Assembly (NCBI GenBank): GCA_039621445.1
Contig: CP154955.1
Location: forward strand, 16,348,691 to 16,412,690
Reading direction: 5' to 3'
DNA from: Euglena gracilis
Lineage: Eukaryota; Euglenida; Euglenophyceae; Euglenales
DNA length: 64,000 nt
Shown: piece by piece, positions 33,551-44,100 of the stretch
Numbering within the stretch: the stretch's first letter is position 1
Layout of the letters: every line of letters starts with the position of its first letter
Translations under genes and position numbers: made by a program
Notes under the pieces: model-generated
Told to the model about the DNA's origin: nothing
Seen by the model: the letters and a program-made list of their open reading frames with translations, nothing else
Database searches by the model: none

Positions 33551-34575
33551 TCCCCATGCTTCGCCCGAGGCTTCTTCCTTGGGCGTTCCGAAGCCACAGA
33601 GGAGTCTGAAGCCATCGGGCCATCTTCGGGGTCTGACGTTTTACCTGAGGAAAAAAATGCCTTAAAAAACCTTAAAAAATTTAAAAATCCTCAAAAAACC
33701 TTAAAAAACCTTAAAAACCTTAAAAAACGCCTTAAAATTTTTTGAGAAATTTCGCCTTAAAAAAAAAATAATGCCTGGTCCTGGGCATTGGCTCGAAGTA
33801 AGGCCTAAATAGGCCTAAAATAGCCAAAATAGCCGAAAATAGGCCTAAAGTGGCCAAAGTTGCCCAAAATGTCCCTAAGTGCTTTAAAGTTGCCCGAATT
33901 GGATCAAAACAGGATGCAATGAAAGGGGGAAAAAAAATGCCAAAAATGGTCCAAAGCGGCCTAAAGTAACCCAAACCGGCCTCAAATTGCCAAAACGGGT
34001 CAGAAAAAAATGGGCCAAAGGTGGTTTAAAATGAGCTAAAATGGCATAAGGGTGGCCCTCAATTTTTCCTCCACATCGGTTTTATTGGATTTTTTGAGGA
34101 TATCAGGGTGGGGTCAATGTATCGGGTTTTATCGGGACCCCCCCCCCCCAAATCCATCCTTGCCCAGGGGGCAGGGAGAAGTCCTTCAGCCATGTGCCAA
34201 ACTTCGGGCTCTTGCCCTTCTGTCTAAATTGGCTTATATGATGGTAGCAGGGCACTTGTGGGACCACCCACCGTGGGTCGGACCAGCGGGCCGGCTCAGA
34301 GGGTGGAAAAAATGGCTGGCCGGAACAAGGCAGCTGACTGGGCGGTAAATCAGAACTCTGTCCGACAGCTGTGGCCCCTCACCCGAAAAAAAGAAATGAG
34401 TGCGAATAATTGTCAAAGCACATAAGGGTGCAAAAGGAAAATCAATTTTGAGGGACGAATATGTTCACTTTTCTCCTTGTGCAAGTGTCAGCAGGCCCAA
34501 AAATAAGCACCGGCGTAATGCATGTCCCCGTGCAATGCTTCCTTGCCCTACAAGGGAAAACAGGGGAAAACAAAT
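33551..34575. other. Gene-free stretch
   Basis: CCTTAAAAAA units at 33655-33730 and loosely repeated GGCCTAAAATAGCC phrases at 33800-34060. The rest is unique sequence without exon signals. Confidence 0.45.
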
Positions 34576-34853
34576 GGCAGCCATACTCTAAATGCCCCCC
34601 CCCTGGTCACTCTACATGGCCCCCCCGGCATTTTTTTTGTTAATGATGGAATAGGGTTAGGTGCGCGACTTAGGCTTAGGGTTAGGCCTAACTTGTACAC
34701 CGAACACCCGTCTATGAGTTAGGCCTAACCCTAAGCCTAAGTCGCGCACCTAACCCTATTCCATCATTAACGCAAAAAAAAACTATTTTGACCCCCTGGA
34801 CACTCTAAATGCCCCTCCCCGGGGGGGGGGGGGGCATTTAGAGTATGGCTGCC
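34576..34853. mobile_element. Complete hAT-type MITE with perfect internal palindrome
   Basis: The 278-bp element begins GGCAGCCATACTCTAAATGC and ends with its reverse complement. The 8-bp duplication AAACAAAT flanks it (34568-34575 and 34854-34861). At its centre a 55-bp arm (34639-34693) is repeated as an apparently perfect inverted copy at 34717-34771 around a 23-nt loop. Each arm includes GGGTTAGG-type phrases. No coding sequence. The intact ends and duplication suggest a fairly recent insertion. Confidence 0.85.
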
Positions 34854-34914
34854 AAACAAATACATAGAAAATTGAAATATAAATTGTCTGAAACAATCCT
34901 GAGTCTCTGAAGTA

Positions 34915-35328
34915 CCCTCCCCCCCCCTATGTCCAACGACCAGTAACCTCTGTCCTCCGACCGGGGGGGTGGTCGTTGGACATAGGGTAGTGACCAAAAA
35001 GGTGTCCTCTGACCGGGGGGGTGGTCGTTGGACAAGGGGTCAAAAAAAATGTTGGCGGGTAATCGGGACCCCACCCCCCAAATAAGGTCAAATTTTCCCT
35101 TCCGGCGCTTCGCGCCGAAAATTCTGGGCAATTTTGACAAATTTTTGTCCAAAAAGTGCCAAAAATGGCATTTTGGCCAATTTTTGACCCATTTGGGGCA
35201 CAAAAATTTTCGGCCCGGCGCTTCGCGCCGGGACCAAAATTTTCGCCAAACCTCCGAAAAGGTGTCCTCTGACCGGGGGGGTGGTCGTTGGACATAGGGG
35301 GGTCGTTGGACATAGGGGGGGAGGGGGG
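34915..35328. mobile_element. TA-flanked MITE, copy 2 (CCTATGTCCAA ends)
   Basis: Same order of blocks as 31418-31825: GACCGGTAACCTCTGTCC-like left end, GGTGTCCTCTGACCGG, a hairpin GGCGCTTCGCGCC (35103 and about 35217), then GGTCGTTGGACATAGGGG. TA flanks it at 34913-34914 and 35329-35330. It lies only 60 bp from the hAT-type element. Confidence 0.8.
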
Positions 35329-35330
35329 TA

Positions 35331-36785
35331 ATGGAGTGGGTCGGGATAAAAAATGTTCAAGGAGGTATGGGGAGTCAATGAAAAATGGATTCTCGAAATT
35401 AGAAAGGCAAAAAAAAGCAAGGTTGTTTTTGAGTCAAAAGAAAGAGTTTGTGACTCTGGCAACGCGCTGAATTCAGAAAATAATTCAAAATATAGGAAAT
35501 ATAAAAAAAGTGCAATTAGAAGTGCTTATTATAGAAAATAATAAGAAAAAGTGCAAAAAAAAAAGGTTGGTTTAGGGAAGACTCAGGTAAAACATAGACT
35601 TTAATTTGTCATATAATTTCTCAGCAGAGGTGAAAAGTCGCTTTACAAAAAAATGACAAAATTGAAAGACACAAAACAACCAAAAAAAACGCATGTTTGT
35701 GTCCCTGGGTTCCACAGTTTTTCGAAGCTCAAACCTCTTCCTCCCAGAGTTACCCCAGGCGAGCAGGATCCGAGACAAGTCCAAAAAAGGAAATCGCAGC
35801 TATCTGAGTTTTCGGTGGCAGACACGGATAAGGATTGAACGTACTGGGGAGGGGCATAGGGAGGGGAGGGGGGGCGGGGGGTTGCGGTGTGGCCGGAAGG
35901 CTCTACAGACGTCTGGGGGAGCAGTAGTGGGGCAGGAAGGTCCACAGATGCGGCTGCGTCAGCACTTCCCAGGACTGGTACCCAAAGGACCGACCCTAAC
36001 CCCCCCACAGTCCCCTGCAAAGATCAGCAAGAAATGCCCCCAGGACGTCGCTCTCCTCTAACGTTGGACCTCCTCGAACGTCGTTTGAGGTCGAGGAGGC
36101 TGTTTAAGCCCCCCCTGAGGAGGCTTAAACAGCCTCCTCAAACGACCTCAAACAAAACAAAGGGGGGGCTTAAAAACGTTCGAGGAAGCCCGAGCTCCTG
36201 CATTGAACTACATCGAACGCGAGCCTCCTCCTACATTAACGCCGGGGGGGTCCGCAGCCCAGCTGGGAGCTGCTGGCTGGAAAAGAAGGTGCTGGCTGAA
36301 CCCCCCCCCCCCCGGGGGGTTCGGCTTAAGAAAGTCCCTGGCTGATGCAGTCAAGGTTCGTCTTTGACAGTGAGGGGGTCGTGGAAAAGGACAGCGGTGA
36401 TTGGTAAGACAAGTTGCATGACATGAAAATTGCATGATATGTTGTTATATTTGTCAAAACTTGGCATCCTGAAATGATCCTCCTTGCAATGATTCTTTGG
36501 ATTGTACGCCATGCCTCCTCTGTTGTCCCAGGACCACTATTTGTCTATGATAAGTGGATAAAAAAAAGCCAATCTCCAACCAGCATCATACAAGACAAGT
36601 GGGACCAATCAGGGCCGACCCTGGGTGGTGGGTCACGGGAGGTAGGGTGGCCGTTGGTTGGCTGGTTGGGTCACGGCCGGCCGCGGCCCAACCAATTTTT
36701 TTTGGTTGGGCCGCGGCCACCCAACCACAACGGATCCAGTGAGCGAAGCAGAACTGCATCGCACAATAGCGGGATAAATTGACCC
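35331..36785. other. Gene-free stretch with one foldback
   Basis: 36080-36150 contains an inverted repeat GAGGAGGCTGTTTAAGCC / GGCTTAAACAGCCTCCTC inside a block of GAACG- and CTCCTC-rich phrases (36060-36240). 36270-36330 has the GCTGGCTGG / C-run module. A-rich sequence at 35340-35580. No exon signals were seen. Confidence 0.45.
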
Positions 36786-36935
36786 CTACAGGGTACCGGC
36801 TACCCCAAAGGGCCGCCTAACTAGGGTTAAAAACATGGGGGGACCCGAGCGAGGTGTCGAAGGCGCAGCGTGAGGGTCCCCCCATGTTTTTGACCCTGGT
36901 TGGGCGGCCCTTTGGGTTCACTGAGTACCCTGTAG
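36786..36935. mobile_element. 150-bp foldback element
   Basis: The ends CTACAGGGTAC and GTACCCTGTAG are inverted. The arms (about 60 bp) continue as CCCCAAAGGGCCGCC and ACATGGGGGGACCC, with their complements on the other side. The loop is about 27 nt. No clear target duplication was seen. Confidence 0.65.
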
Positions 36936-37042
36936 AGGCCAATATAACAACGTTGAGCGGGAAGGGTCAAGTGTTTGCATGAGAATCTTAACCCTAACCC
37001 TACTCCTTCAAATAACATCATAAAATCTTTGTTGCCGCGGCC

Positions 37043-37235
37043 CTTGCTCCTGGCAGTGGCCGAATAACTTGGCGGGGGGGCAAAAAAGATGGTTCCAGTA
37101 ACTTGGCACCCCCCTTTTCAGGCAAAGTTTCCTTACGACACCAAAAGGGGGGCCCAAAAAAACCTGGCAGGGGGGCAGGTCCAAAAGTTCGAATAACCTG
37201 GCACCCTGCCAGGTTATTTGGGGGGGAGGTTATAC
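37043..37235 (+). repeat. CTTGCTCCTGGCAGTGG repeat, copy 1
   Basis: It opens with GCCCTTGCTCCTGGCAGTGG, then GAATAACTTGGCG, GGTTCCAGTAACT, and closes with AGGTTATTTGGGGG. A second copy in the same orientation lies at 49045-49245 with the blocks in the same order. AATAAC...GTTATT pairs inside could form inverted ends. Confidence 0.7.
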
Positions 37236-39744
37236 CGATCCCCTCCCGGGATTCAAAACATGTGACATACCGACCCGTCGGTGTAAATGGGGGGTTTACG
37301 TTGGAGGAGGCTCCGAAGCTCCTCGGATCTTTTAAAGGAGGTTTGGGACCTTTGAATGTTTCAGGATGAATGGTCGGTGGCATTGCGGATAGGGCTGCAA
37401 AAGCTGGAGGAAACCCCACCCCAGGGAGGGTCCAGCCTGCCAGCATCTTTTTCTGGCACTGAATCCCTTCCCCATCGGCAAATGTTTTCCTATCTGGCCG
37501 CCCAAAGTATGATTGGACAGTAATGGATTATACGCCTTGGCAGCTGCAAAAGAGGCAAAAACATGCAAAAATTGGTCAAAAAGGTGCCCAGCTCAAGTTC
37601 TGGGTCGAGATTCCATTTTCAAAGTAATTTGTTAGTTTTTGTGTTCTTTTGAAGTTTCAATTTTTCGGTCACGTTCGACCCCTTCCCGTCAAGGGAACCC
37701 ATAATGAAGGTCAGCCAGCAGCCTTTTTCCGACCAGCCCGAATTTCCGGTTTCTGAGCTGGACCACCCATTGGGGAGATCCTCAGGCAGCGCTCTCATTG
37801 GAAACTCCGCCCCCCCCCCCCCCCGAGGGGAGCTACCTCCCCACCTACCTCCCTGCCAACCTGCCTACCCACCCACCAGTGGGTGGGTGGGTGGGTGGGT
37901 GGGTGGTGGTAAACCCGCCCGCCTGCCCGGCACCCACCAAAATCAGCCCTAAAATTGTGAAAAGTGCCCCCCCCCAAATAGGTGATCTTTTGGACATTCT
38001 TGATTTTGCCCGTTTTGCATGTGTAAAATTGGTATTTTGGAGACAACTTTGCCCATTGCCAACAAACTTTGGGTCCTCCCACAGGAAAGCTTTTTTGACC
38101 ACAATTTTTCAGCAAAAATCCAAGAACTAGCCCCCCCCCCAAAATGGACCCCCGTTGGGATTTTCAGCAACGCACCCAAAAAGGAGACCTGGGGTCTTTG
38201 GGGGGGGGGGGTCAGGTGGGTAGGTAGGTAGGTGGGTGGGTGGGTGGGTGGAAGGCAGGTTGGTGGGTAGTGTAGGCAGTAGTAGGTGGGTGGTGTAGGC
38301 AGGCTGGAAAATTGGTTGGTAGGTAGGTAGGCAGGTTGGAAGGGAGGTAGGTAGCTTGGTAGACAGGTGGGTGTGGGTAGGTTGGAAGGAGGTTAGAAAG
38401 TCGGCAGGAAGAAGGGAGGTCAGTAACTTGCTCTGTCAGGTTAACTCAGAAGGTGGTCACCTTGTGAGGTTGCAGACCCGACCGGAGCCGCCGCCCCTGT
38501 TTCACCAAGCCGGTCAGCCAGGGAAAAAATCGAGGGTTTTTGGATTACCCCCCAATTGAAGCACGGGGCCGCTACAAGCGCAGGGGCCTAAAAAAAGCAC
38601 ACTCCCCGCCGCCGAAGGAATGGGGGTCCGCTACAAGCGCACCCCCCATTTCAATGGGATTTTTAAAGAAAATCAACAAAAATTACGCGGCCCCAAAAAT
38701 AAGAGCCCCTCCGGGATTTTAGGGAAATCCAAGAAATAGACGACCCCAACCATCCCATTCCAAGAAACCTCACTTCTCTTCAGCAGGGAGTGGGGACGTG
38801 GACCATCGCTGGTAGCACTGCCTGGCGGCGTTAATGGCTTGCCTCCGCAGATCACAGTCAGAAGGGACGATCTATTACTGGGGAAGGGGGAAGTGGGGGA
38901 GGCCGGTGCCCGAACGATCATGGAAGGGTAAAGGTCAGTGTGTCCTGGAGGGGGGGAGAGGGAGTGCAACAAGTGGGGAAGAAGAGTTGCTGCCAAGGGT
39001 CACTGGGTTCTGTCAATCAAAGCCTGTACCACCAGAATTGTTCTTAAGCACGCGAACGTTGACAATGCAAGTTGCCAGCACAAGAAGAAACTTTGGAACA
39101 TGGGCATTCTACCATTGGCTTTGCGTACTAAAGCCAGTCAAGACGGGGGGCCTCCCCTCGGCAGTTCTTGACCCGTTTATTGTTTCCGTGGTTGGGTTCC
39201 TCCTTGGAGCTCAATTTCTGCACAGCAGAAAGAAATTCTTCTGAACCAGTTGTGTTGCAGACGCCTCTAGAAACAGAGGGCAGAAAGTCGCTGGAGACCC
39301 TCGGATTGAAATGAATTCATGTCCGGCCACCCAAAATGTTCCCCAGGCTTCGATTTTAGACCCCCAAAGGGGAGTCCCCCCACCCAGGTCGGCACAGGAC
39401 CCTCGGGGGGGGGGGGGCACCAAAAAATCGGGTGGTCTGAAAGCATTTCCCAAAAAATGGAACCCACAACAAGGGCCTGGCATGGGGTCCCCCAGGGGTC
39501 CAGCACCGGATCCCCCAGGAGGGAGTTCCGCTATTGTGGCTGGGAGGGAGAACATTTAGGCAGCACCCCCCCCCCATCTGCCTCGGCCTTGCCTTGGAGT
39601 GCCTTGGAATGCCACAGTTTAGGTGACAAGGGCAAAGAGGAAACCAGTGTGCCTTGCCTCACACTGGCGTTCTGCTGCCACCACCCTGGCGGGACCCACC
39701 ACGGCCCGTCTTATGGGTGGTGGGGAGGAGGGGGTCGGAGGGAT
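37236..39744. other. Gene-free stretch with (GGTGGGTA)n-type tracts
   Basis: 37846-37925 has CCTACC/CCCACC units meeting GTGGGTGGG units. 38195-38400 has GGTAGGTA and GGTGGGTG tracts. The rest is unique sequence. A 136-codon plus-strand frame at 38834-39244 has no splice signals or codon bias and is not called. Confidence 0.45.
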
Positions 39745-39863
39745 TCAGTGAAGCGACGCAAAGCGCTTCTTGGGGGTGGCGAGGGGGAGCTCAAGGGGAC
39801 GGGAGGGCCGGTCGGCCCCGGCGGCGGCAGCGCGCCACACCACAAGGTGGGGACAGACCATTG
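39745..39863 (-). CDS. Candidate terminal exon, possibly 3' end of gene B
   Basis: A frame with G/C-rich third positions reads ADRPSRPLELPLATPKKRFA and ends SLH followed by TGA (39745-39747). The acceptor (CATCGCCGAG) is weak, and its phase does not join the gene B exon at 41048, which ends in phase 0. An intervening exon would be needed. The basic C-terminus would suit a cytoskeletal or nucleic-acid-associated protein, but this is weak. Confidence 0.35.
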
Positions 39864-39904
39864 CTCGGCGATGCAGTTGGGACGGGTGGGCAGGAATCAA
39901 AAGG

Positions 39905-40270
<366 letters not shown>

Positions 40271-41047
40271 CTCAACACACACTGGGGAAGAGAAATACAT
40301 GCGGATTGCAAGGGCATGGGAGAGGGTTGCGAACCGGGCTGGGGAAGGAGCGACAGAAGCCAGTGGTAGGGGGGTCGATGGGGGTGCGGACAGGGTTGCA
40401 CAAACCCCTCCCCTGTGCCCAAACCCAGCGAATGTCGGTGCCCACTTGAGGAGAGCAGGGCGGCCTAATTATTCCACTCACCGGCTGGCGAGACAACAAG
40501 TTGTTGAAAATGTTTTTAAACGGTTTTCTTTTGGTTTCTTCAAAGAAAATTGCACGTGTCCTTGCATCGTCAAACCCTGGGTATGGACCTTGGAGGAGGC
40601 AGGGCGGTGAGGGTGGTGACAGCAGCCTGCCTGTGATAGGCAACTAGCGCAGCTGTAACGGTGCGCATACACACATGCACACATGCGCACAGCGAACAAA
40701 GGATTAAAAAGCAACAGCAGCAGCAGCAGCGCAGCAACATGTTGGCACAACAAGCAGTGCAATGCAGCACAAACATTGAAAACAAAAGGCAAGCACAAGC
40801 AAGCACATATCAAAATGACGGCACCTCTGAATGTCAACAGAACACAATATAACACAACATTTTGCGTGCGTACTAACTCGGACACAGTCGCACCTTTGTC
40901 AATCACCTGACAAACGGAAGATCCTGAAAACTGGGTCCTCGCGTCGCAGACCGCTGCTCGGCACGCCTGGGAGGTGAGCGGAATGGGGGCGCGGGGACGA
41001 AGCGGGGCGTGGCCGGGGTGGTCCTCCAGTCCCTGGTGCAGGCTCAC
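40271..41047. other. Gene-free or intron-like interval
   Basis: 40712-40735 is (CAG)n. The rest is unique moderate-GC sequence without supported exons. Confidence 0.45.
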
Positions 41048-41149
41048 CAGCTCCTCCTGCAGGAAGATCTGTGCCCGGAGCTCCCGCAGGGAGGAGATGA
41101 TGGTGCTCGTCGGGTCGGCGGACCCGGTGGGCCGCACCAGGGGGTTGGA
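41048..41149 (-). CDS. Gene B exon 10
   Basis: 34 codons: SNPLVRPTGSADPTSTIISS then a helix LRELRAQIFLQEEL. The donor GTGAGC follows GAGCTG. The acceptor is taken as GGCGGTCCAAG; the frame stays open upstream, so the 5' border could be further out. Confidence 0.6.
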
Positions 41150-44100
41150 CTTGGACCGCCGGGATGGCGTCAGGGGGGCGGCCACGCAGAGGACACAGAC
41201 ACACGTGAACACGTGCAATGGCGAAGGACACGTGCAAGTTGCAGCCTCCTCGCCTATGTCCCACGGCCAGCAATGTCTGTCTTTCGAGTGGGGGGTGGTC
41301 GCTGGACACAGGGGTCTGACCAAAAAAGGGATCATCCAACCGGAAGGCCGTTCGTTAGAGACAAGGGGTCAAAAAAAAAGCTGCGGACTGGGAGTACCCG
41401 GATCTGTTTGTTTCGACCCTTCTCGCGGAAACCCTCATTTGCATTTATTAGATTGACAAATCTTTGCCCAGAAAAAGTGCCCACAACGGCATTTTTGGAG
41501 GACTTTGGATCAGGCTTTTGCTTAAGGACCCGGGGGGGGGGGGGACTGGCTAGCCAATCGGCTAGACACTGGAAAAAGTGTACTAGCTAGACCCCTCCCC
41601 CCCCGGGGGGGGGGGTCCGGGGGTCCCCCGGACTGGAAAAAATTTTCTCCTCCGGCGCAGCGGCGGAGGAGAAATGAGGTTTTTAACAGGTTTTTGGCTG
41701 ATTTTGTTCCAAACATTCCCAAAAAATGGCCAAAAACGGGCATTTTTGGCCATTTTGGGGGGTCCCAAAAAAATTTCGGTGCTTCGCGCTGGTCACTGCT
41801 AGCAGACCCCCCCCGGGGGGTCTGCTAGCAAATCCACTATTTTGCCATCCAAACCAGGCTTTTGCTTAAGGGATTGCAGTACCCCCCCCCCGGTTGCTGT
41901 ACCCCCTCCCCTGGACTGCAGCTAGTCCAAATTTGGCTACCTTTCAGCCCAGCGCTTCACGCCATACCGAAATCTGGCCAATCCTCCAAAACGGTGTCCT
42001 CCGACCAAGGGATGGTCATCTGACAACGGAGGGTTGTTGGAAATGGGGCGGTTTGCATCCCACACGCACAAAACCCACAAAACACACATGCAGACACACA
42101 CGCAAACCACATCAACGTTACCCTGCCAACGTTATCAGTTCGCACAAGAAAGAATCCACACATTCAGCCGTGGAAGCACGTGCGTATTCTGACGCCCCTT
42201 GCCGCCCTCCCGACTCGCACGCCAGCACCTTGGCCGGTCCACCGGCCCCCGGCCCAACCCCCCTGGCTGCGGAGCCGTGGAGCGGCGACGACGGGGCGCC
42301 GCCGGCCCCCTTCCCCTTCCCCGGCCCGCCGCGGGCGGAGCCGCCGCGCGGCGTCCCGACGGCGGGGGCGGCGGCGGGGCCGTCCTCCGGCAGGGCCAGA
42401 GGCTTTTTTAGGACGCGGGAGGGGTCCGGACACACCCACCCACCCCTTGGGGGGTAGGGGGAATCCACTTTTGGGGGGACTTCAAATTTTTCAAAAATTT
42501 CAAAATTTTAAAAAATTTGAAAAAAATTCAATACCTCGCCCCGAAAATAGAGGAAAACCCTGCAAAACGGCAGGATACCCACTCTGCCCGACCCCCCCCC
42601 AGAGGGAAAGTGGGGCCAGATCCACCCACCACCCCAGATCCACCCACCACCCTCTTCCCCCTCCCGGGTCTCCAACTAAACCAAAGACTCTGGGTGGGGC
42701 CTTGCCGCGGGCGGAGGGTTGCCGGGGTTGGGCGGCAGGGTTGGGCGGCGCCGGGGAGGCGGCGGGCCGTGGTGGGCCGTCCGCCGGGGCTGCGGGGCGG
42801 CTGGCCCGCTTCATCTGGTGCTGCCGGGCCCCGGGGGGGGGGGGGGGGAGGGTGTCCGAGTGAGCGTGATGACGGACATGTGTGGAAAAGGTCGCGGGAC
42901 GGCAGGCAACCATCATGCGAAATGCCCTTGCCGGTCGGATGGCACACAATGGGAATGGCGCGTGCAGCTTTCGCCTCGCGAGAACGCTCGCCGTGCGAAT
43001 GGTCGCAGCACACAGGGGCGTTCCGGCCGGGCTTCTTTTCGGTGTTCCACCCAGCCAGCCTGGCATGGGACCCCCGTCACGGGCGTCACGGGGGGAACCC
43101 TCTCGTGATTGGCGACTTTGGCCAAAAATATGCAAAAAAAATATGGCAGGTTTGCATTCTGTCAAATTGCATCCGACCCAGATTTGTTCAGTTCCAAAGT
43201 TCTTTGGACCCATGGGCATCCACCCCTACCAGCCGGCTCATTGGCCCGGATCCTCTTAAACCCAACAGGCCAGGGTCATATTGGCTCCAACGGGCTGGGG
43301 GGGGCGGGGGCAACAAGCCACCTGGCTGTCTTTGAAAAACGGGGGACCGTGTTGACCCCGACAAGTCGGGGCCAACTTTGGGAGGTAAACTGACTCGCAG
43401 CCAGGGGGCCTGCCGAGGGGGGGGGTCAGACTCATTATGAACATTGCCAAAATTGTATTATTGACATTTACCTTCAATGCCAAATCATTGTTTGTTATTA
43501 TTATATTACCTCCCCCCCATGCCTAATGAACACCCTTGCCCAATGAACAGGGGGTGTTCGAACCGTCTAGATTGTCACCATATGCCTTATCTACAGAGAA
43601 ACCGTACCCCAAGCCCAATGAACAGACAGGGGCCAGGCAGGGCGGGAGGGTGAGCAGCTTCGTCAGCTGCTCCTGCAGCCGCCGGGTCTGCTCCTGCCAC
43701 CCGGCCGCGTCCTGCACCGCCGCGTCCCGCAGCGCGAGCGCCTCGGCCCGGCCCTGCTGCTCGCTGGCCAGCTGGCTCTGGAGCTCCGCCTGCTGGGTGG
43801 CCGCCCCCACCGCGCGCCGGAGGTTGGGAGGGGTCGGGGAAGCCATGGTGTCCAACAATTCTGTACTCTGGCAACTTGGATCACACAATGAATTGTAAAC
43901 TGAACTTCATAAGATAAATATAATAAGAAAAATAATAATATAGTACCTCCCCCCCCCCCAAGCCCAATGAACACTAAGGTGACAATCTAGACAGTCTGAA
44001 CGGGGGGTGTTCATTGGGCTTAGGGTACGGTTTCCCTGTAGATAAAGCATATGGTGACAATCTAGACGGTCCGAACACCCCCTGTTCATTGGGCAAGGGT

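Noticed and set aside
34639-34771. Telomere-like GGGTTAGG repeats
   Set aside because: The phrases occur only within one palindromic MITE and are not tandem. This is not telomeric or an interstitial telomere array.
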